Shown here piece after piece: positions 5,846 through 8,931 of a stretch of 8,931 nt of DNA. The stretch comes from Candidatus Zixiibacteriota bacterium (GTDB lineage: Bacteria; Zixibacteria; MSB-5A5; SM1-73): contig JAGMBK010000077.1 of NCBI GenBank assembly GCA_023129805.1, forward strand, positions 1 through 8,931, read 5' to 3'. The translations under genes were made by a program, and so were the position numbers. Position 1 is the first letter of the stretch. Each line of letters begins with the position of its first letter. Below the pieces are notes generated by a model. That model saw only the letters and a list, made by a program, of their open reading frames with translations. It was not told the origin of the DNA and ran no database searches.

Positions 5846-8267
5846 GAATACTATGCCCAAAAATCTGGAAAGCTATATTAAAACTCTGAATGTTAAGCTC
5901 AGCTTGGTTGAGTCTCTGCTGCAGGAGGGAAACTTCAAGCAAGCTCTGGCAGAAATTAGGGAGCTGGAGAACCAGAAGATGATAGATGATTTCTCTGCTG
6001 AGGCAGGCGAGCTTTCTTATCTGGCTGCGTTCGCCCTGGACAAGCTGGGAAGGCCGAAGCAGGCTCTGACCAAAGCAAAGAAGGCTTACGAGATTCTGAG
6101 AAATACCGAGAAGAATACAAGAGTGGCTCAGGTTCAGCATATCATGGGGATGATATATGCGCAGTTGGGAGAGCTGAAAAATGCAGAGGTTCAATTCACC
6201 GATACTGCATCTACCTATCGACGGATAAAAGATCAAAAGGGGATAGCGGAGATATATAATGAGTTGGCCCGAATCTGTTTTATCCGTTCTCAATTTAACC
6301 GTGCAGTGGAATATGTAAATGATGCATTAGACCTTTGCCGTCAGACAAATGACCAAAAGATGATAGCCCGCCTGCACGGTAATCTGGGCACCATCCTCAT
6401 GTTGAAAGACCAATGGAAAAAAGCTGAAAAGAATCTGCTGATAGGCCTTCAAGCAAACGAAGCCCTCCATGATAAGCTCAATATCTGCCGGTCCCTTTTG
6501 TCTCTGGGCAACCTTTCCTGCTTGTTAAGGAAATTCCAAAGTGCCGAGGAATACCTAAGAAGAGCCCTAAATCTAATTTCGGAAAATAACTTCCTTCGTG
6601 AGCTTGCCATCTATCAAGAATATCAGGGGAGCCTTGAACTTGCCCGAGGCGACCTAGGCTTAGCTCAAAAGTACTTTCAGGAAGCCATTCACATCGGCGA
6701 GCAGATCGGACCAAAAGGCGCCATCATCAGTCAGGCATATCGGCTTTTGGCAGAGCTCCAGACGGAAAGGGGAGAGTTTGAAAATGCTCAAGCCTCCTGT
6801 GAGAAATCACTTCTGGCTTCAAAAAGTATTGGAGAAAAATTAGAGGAAGCTATGGCATACCGAGCCCTGGGGCGGCTTTTCAGCCGGAATGGTCACCCGG
6901 CTGAGGTTAAGAAAAACTTCGCTCAGGCGACCCGGATGTTGGAAGAGATCGGAGTCAAATTTGAGTTGGCAAAAACCTATCTGGATATGGGCAAAAGTGA
7001 CAGTTTCCCCTTCTGGGAAAGAATGAAATTTCTGGGCAGGGCAGAGGATTTAGCTTCCCAGCTAGACTCCCTATATTATCTGGCTTTAGTTCATGCCACC
7101 TTCGCACAACTCTTCTTGCAGAATGATAAACTCGCTGAGGCACAGGATTTCCTCGACAAAGCCAAGTGCGTATTTGAGCGATCAGACGAGAAAGCGGATC
7201 TGGGGTCGCTCTCTGCTTTGGAAAAGAAGATCAAAGCCCATCAACCGGCAAACCAATCCATCTATGTAAATTCTTCTTATGGCTTCGCCTTCGCCGACAT
7301 CATTACCCGAGACAGAGCAACCCTAAAGATTTTGGAAAGTGTTCGGCGAATAAAGGATCTGGACATAACCATCTTGCTGGAGGGAGAGACCGGAACCGGA
7401 AAGGATCTTCTGGCTAAAGTGATCCACTACACCAGCAATCGCAAAGATAAGAGATTTGTGGTGGCCAGTTGTGCCGCCCTGCCAGAGACCCTTTTCGAAA
7501 GCGAACTTTTCGGGCATAAAAAGGGCGCTTTCACTGGAGCTGTCGCCGACAAAAAGGGGCTTTTAGATGAGGCTGTTGGAGGGACCCTATATCTGGATGA
7601 GATTGCCGAGGTTCCTTTATCCATTCAGGTCAAACTTTTGAGAGCCATAGAGGAAAAGGAAATCGTGCGAATAGGCGAGGTGAAACCGAGAAAGATCGAT
7701 TTCAGGGTAATAGCCGCCACAAATATAGACTTAGATAAGCTGGTGCAAGAAGGAGGTTTCCGTAGCGATCTGTTCTACCGGTTGAACGGGATGAGATTTA
7801 GATTGCCTCCTTTGAGGGAGAGAAGGGAGGATATTTCCCTTCTGGTGAAATACTTTCTTAAGAAACATTCTGTCGGTGGATTGAGGCAAAATTCTGTATA
7901 TCACGACTCTCATTCCTCGCCAACGGTTCCAACCCTCGATCCTAAAATAATGGAGCTCTTTTCAAACTACGATTGGCCTGGAAATGTAAGAGAGCTGGAA
8001 AATGAGGTTAAAAGAGTATTAATCTCCTCCAGGGGTGAGGACAAGATCACCTTTGCGCTTTTAGCCGGAAGCCTGGAAAAATTTGGCAATGGAAAATCTT
8101 CTCAGCCCACCTCTCTTTTAACCCGGCTGGCTAAATATGAGAAAGAGCAGATAGAGAAAGCTTTGGCCAAAAGCAATGGAGTCAAAGCCAAAGCCGCCCG
8201 GCTTCTGAATATAGACGAAGCTTTGCTGAGGTATAAGATAAAAAAATATAACCTAAGCTTCCCGTAA
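5826..8267 (+). CDS. TPR-containing sigma-54-dependent transcriptional activator (TPR + AAA+ + Fis HTH)
   Basis: An 813-residue cytosolic regulator. Residues about 20-455 are helical TPR repeats; the conserved small residue of helix A recurs near 108, 148, 188, 228, 268, 308, 349 and 389, a 40-residue period. Residues about 485-725 form a complete sigma-54 interaction AAA+ domain: Walker A GETGTGKD (520-527), GAFTGA (567-572) that contacts sigma-54, Walker B GGTLYLDE (585-592), sensor I VIAATN (628-633), arginine-finger region [10 protein letters not shown] (645-654) and WPGNVREL (717-724). A Fis-type helix-turn-helix ends the protein (about 770-811). There is no receiver, PAS or GAF domain, so the TPR array is the likely sensory part. 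Every residue needed for activation appears intact. Start ATG 5826 has AAAAGGA 11 bases upstream; an in-frame ATG at 5853 lacks a site. It overlaps the secreted-protein gene by 20 bp. Target promoters are not identified in this window. Confidence 0.93.
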   Translation: MEGSLDKNTMPKNLESYIKTLNVKLSLVESLLQEGNFKQALAEIRELENQKMIDDFSAEAGELSYLAAFALDKLGRPKQALTKAKKAYEILRNTEKNTRVAQVQHIMGMIYAQLGELKNAEVQFTDTASTYRRIKDQKGIAEIYNELARICFIRSQFNRAVEYVNDALDLCRQTNDQKMIARLHGNLGTILMLKDQWKKAEKNLLIGLQANEALHDKLNICRSLLSLGNLSCLLRKFQSAEEYLRRALNLISENNFLRELAIYQEYQGSLELARGDLGLAQKYFQEAIHIGEQIGPKGAIISQAYRLLAELQTERGEFENAQASCEKSLLASKSIGEKLEEAMAYRALGRLFSRNGHPAEVKKNFAQATRMLEEIGVKFELAKTYLDMGKSDSFPFWERMKFLGRAEDLASQLDSLYYLALVHATFAQLFLQNDKLAEAQDFLDKAKCVFERSDEKADLGSLSALEKKIKAHQPANQSIYVNSSYGFAFADIITRDRATLKILESVRRIKDLDITILLEGETGTGKDLLAKVIHYTSNRKDKRFVVASCAALPETLFESELFGHKKGAFTGAVADKKGLLDEAVGGTLYLDEIAEVPLSIQVKLLRAIEEKEIVRIGEVKPRKIDFRVIAATNIDLDKLVQEGGFRSDLFYRLNGMRFRLPPLRERREDISLLVKYFLKKHSVGGLRQNSVYHDSHSSPTVPTLDPKIMELFSNYDWPGNVRELENEVKRVLISSRGEDKITFALLAGSLEKFGNGKSSQPTSLLTRLAKYEKEQIEKALAKSNGVKAKAARLLNIDEALLRYKIKKYNLSFP

Positions 8268-8300
8268 AAAAAACCGGGGGCGTTCCCCTCATTTCATTTT
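8268..8300 (+). terminator. Probable intrinsic terminator of the regulator unit
   Basis: Directly after the stop codon: an A-tract, then GGGG (8277-8280), loop CGTT, CCCC (8285-8288), extendable by one G-T pair, then a T-rich tract TCATTTCATTTTC. The stem is short and the T-tract interrupted, so strength is uncertain. Confidence 0.5.
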
Positions 8301-8370
8301 CTCCTTACATAGCGTGGTTAGTTTCCTCATTTGTTGTTGTGTTGGTTACGTTTATCTGAAACAATAATTG

Positions 8371-8413
8371 TAGTGTCGCAACCCTGAACGCAGGTGAAGA
8401 GTGTGCGACGCTA
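8371..8413. repeat. 43-bp palindromic element with TAGTGTCGCA/TGCGACGCTA arms
   Basis: TAGTGTCGCA (8371-8380) pairs with TGCGACGCTA (8404-8413) over 10 positions with a single G-T wobble, and a 23-base loop. A related sequence recurs at 8834-8853 (16 of 20 positions match TGTAGTGTCGCAACCCTGAA at 8369-8388). Confidence 0.65.
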
Positions 8414-8415
8414 AC

Positions 8416-8444
8416 CTTTAGGTTTCCAGAGTGGAAGGCTAAAG
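8416..8444. repeat. Hairpin repeat with CTTTAGGTTTCCA stem
   Basis: CTTTAGGTTTCCA (8416-8428) pairs with TGGAAGGCTAAAG (8432-8444) at 11 of 13 positions, loop GAG. It abuts the preceding 43-bp element with only two bases between, and is of a different sequence family. Confidence 0.65.
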
Positions 8445-8502
8445 CTCACTTGTCCATTTGAACCCATCGAACCTCAATTGATCTTTTGATCCTTTGGACC
8501 TT

Positions 8503-8564
8503 CCGCTTCATCCGTCCAGACGGACGCCCGTCAGGGCGTTTAATCCGTTGACCGCTTCATCCGT
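8503..8564. repeat. Direct repeat CCGCTTCATCCGT flanking two overlapping hairpins
   Basis: CCGCTTCATCCGT occurs at 8503-8515 and 8552-8564. Between them, CGTCC-agac-GGACG (8513-8526) and ACGCCC-gtca-GGGCGT (8524-8539) share bases 8524-8526, so only one stem can form fully at a time. Nearby text (TTGATC, TTTGATCC, TTTAATCC, GTTGACC) repeats loosely from 8479 to 8597. Confidence 0.55.
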
Positions 8565-8604
8565 TTAATCTCAGTTGAGTCAGATGACCGTTGACCATTT
8601 TGGC

Positions 8605-8619
8605 AGGGCTGGAAGCCCT
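8605..8619. repeat. Short hairpin AGGGCT-gga-AGCCCT
   Basis: A perfect 6-bp stem with 3-base loop, followed at 8626-8636 by the near-palindrome GGACT-a-AGTCC. No T-run follows. Confidence 0.5.
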
Positions 8620-8639
8620 TCCCTCGGACTAAGTCCTTT

Positions 8640-8685
8640 CCTTCGACCCTGAGGTCTTCCTTCGACACTGAGTCTCAGGACGAAG
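8640..8685. repeat. CCTTCGAC-CTGAG direct and inverted repeats
   Basis: CCTTCGACCCTGAG (8640-8653) and CCTTCGACACTGAG (8659-8672) match at 13 of 14 positions, 19 bases apart. CTCAGGACGAAG (8674-8685) is an imperfect inverted copy. Resembles the dispersed CCTTCGAC...CTCAGGACGAAGG palindromes of many metagenomic genomes. Confidence 0.6.
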
Positions 8686-8759
8686 TGCAGGACCGAAGGG
8701 CGGGATGAAGTCAGGATGAACCCTGCCTACGGGGCTTTTGAAGTAATGGCAAATTCCTC

Positions 8760-8821
8760 TGTAGGGGCGATGCTCTGCCATCGCCCCAAAGTCTGGGCGG
8801 ACACAGAGGTCCGCCCCTACA
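8760..8821. repeat. 62-bp double-hairpin repeat with TGTAGGGGCG termini
   Basis: Outer 10-bp inverted repeats TGTAGGGGCG (8760-8769) and CGCCCCTACA (8812-8821). Inside are two perfect stems: GGGGCGATG/CATCGCCCC (8764-8772, 8779-8787) and GGGCGGAC/GTCCGCCC (8795-8802, 8809-8816). The outer arms compete with each inner stem, so cruciform or twin-hairpin forms are alternatives. Translation of this element explains a spurious minus-strand frame here. Confidence 0.8.
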
Positions 8822-8931
8822 CATGACTCAATGTAGCGACACAACTCTGCATGCCATACCCTCCGTTGCAGACAAGGTCGGGCGCTCCAATGTTACACGA
8901 TATAAAAGGCGGGAGCAAAATCAAAAGCCCC

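Larger units (their letters stand above)
8301..8931. other. Gene-free region packed with palindromic repeats
   Basis: About 630 bases without a supported gene on either strand. From 8371 on it is mostly a patchwork of different short palindromic or direct repeats, listed individually. The last 110 bases hold a partial relative of the 8371 element (TGTAGCGACACAACTCTG at 8834-8851) and end with TCAAAAGCCCC at 8921-8931, the inverted match of GGGGCTTTTGA at 8731-8741. Confidence 0.7.

Noticed and set aside
8503..8685. CRISPR-like array
   Set aside because: Direct repeats are only 13-14 bases, two copies each, unevenly spaced, and of different sequences; no cas genes.
8629..8844. Minus-strand frame of 71 codons containing VGADLCVRP
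   Set aside because: It is a translation of the TGTAGGGGCG and CCTTCGAC palindromic repeats; such peptides are a known artefact of these elements. No ribosome binding site.
1..8931. tRNA, rRNA or riboswitch
   Set aside because: No cloverleaf, conserved tRNA T-loop sequence or known riboswitch core was recognised by eye in the intergenic regions; a covariance-model scan would be decisive.

Overview
The window looks like a chromosomal stretch of an uncultured Gram-negative bacterium of moderate, slightly AT-leaning composition. No ribosomal or other phylogenetic marker is present, so the lineage cannot be fixed. An exosortase-type enzyme and a sigma-54 activator point to a diderm. Numerous small palindromic elements between genes resemble those common in metagenome-assembled candidate phyla such as the FCB-affiliated groups (a guess, not a call).

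Layout. (1) Bases 1-277 hold a perfect 36-bp palindrome and an AT-rich leader. (2) Two plus-strand genes follow: a UbiA-family polyprenyl-phosphate phosphoribosyltransferase-like membrane enzyme (278-1147) and a DUF362 protein (1289-2365). A roughly 106-bp MITE-like hairpin element lies between them. (3) Bases 2366-2915 are non-coding and carry two related elements with AACCTC/GAGGTT ends. (4) A minus-strand operon runs leftward from 4727 to 2916: a short exosortase/archaeosortase-family transpeptidase with its Cys-Arg-His residues intact, a small multi-pass membrane protein overlapping it by 32 bp, and an isochorismatase-fold cysteine hydrolase. (5) An AT-rich divergent intergenic region (4728-5328) carries a good sigma-70-type promoter facing right. 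(6) A plus-strand unit follows: a doubtful 72-residue ORF, a 98-residue protein with a clear signal peptide, and an 813-residue regulator made of 40-residue TPR repeats, a complete sigma-54 AAA+ domain and a Fis-type helix-turn-helix. The last two overlap by 20 bp. (7) Bases 8268-8931 hold a terminator-like hairpin and then a dense cluster of at least six different palindromic or repeated elements, with no gene.

How it may work together. The UbiA and DUF362 genes may act on a lipid-linked sugar or prenyl precursor, but the second step is unknown. The exosortase pair should sort proteins with a C-terminal tripartite tail at the inner membrane; no such substrate is encoded here. The secreted small protein and TPR/sigma-54 regulator form the most interesting module. 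Their overlap and the signalling-type 40-residue TPR array suggest that a small exported polypeptide may feed into, or be linked to, sigma-54-dependent transcription. That link is inference from arrangement only.
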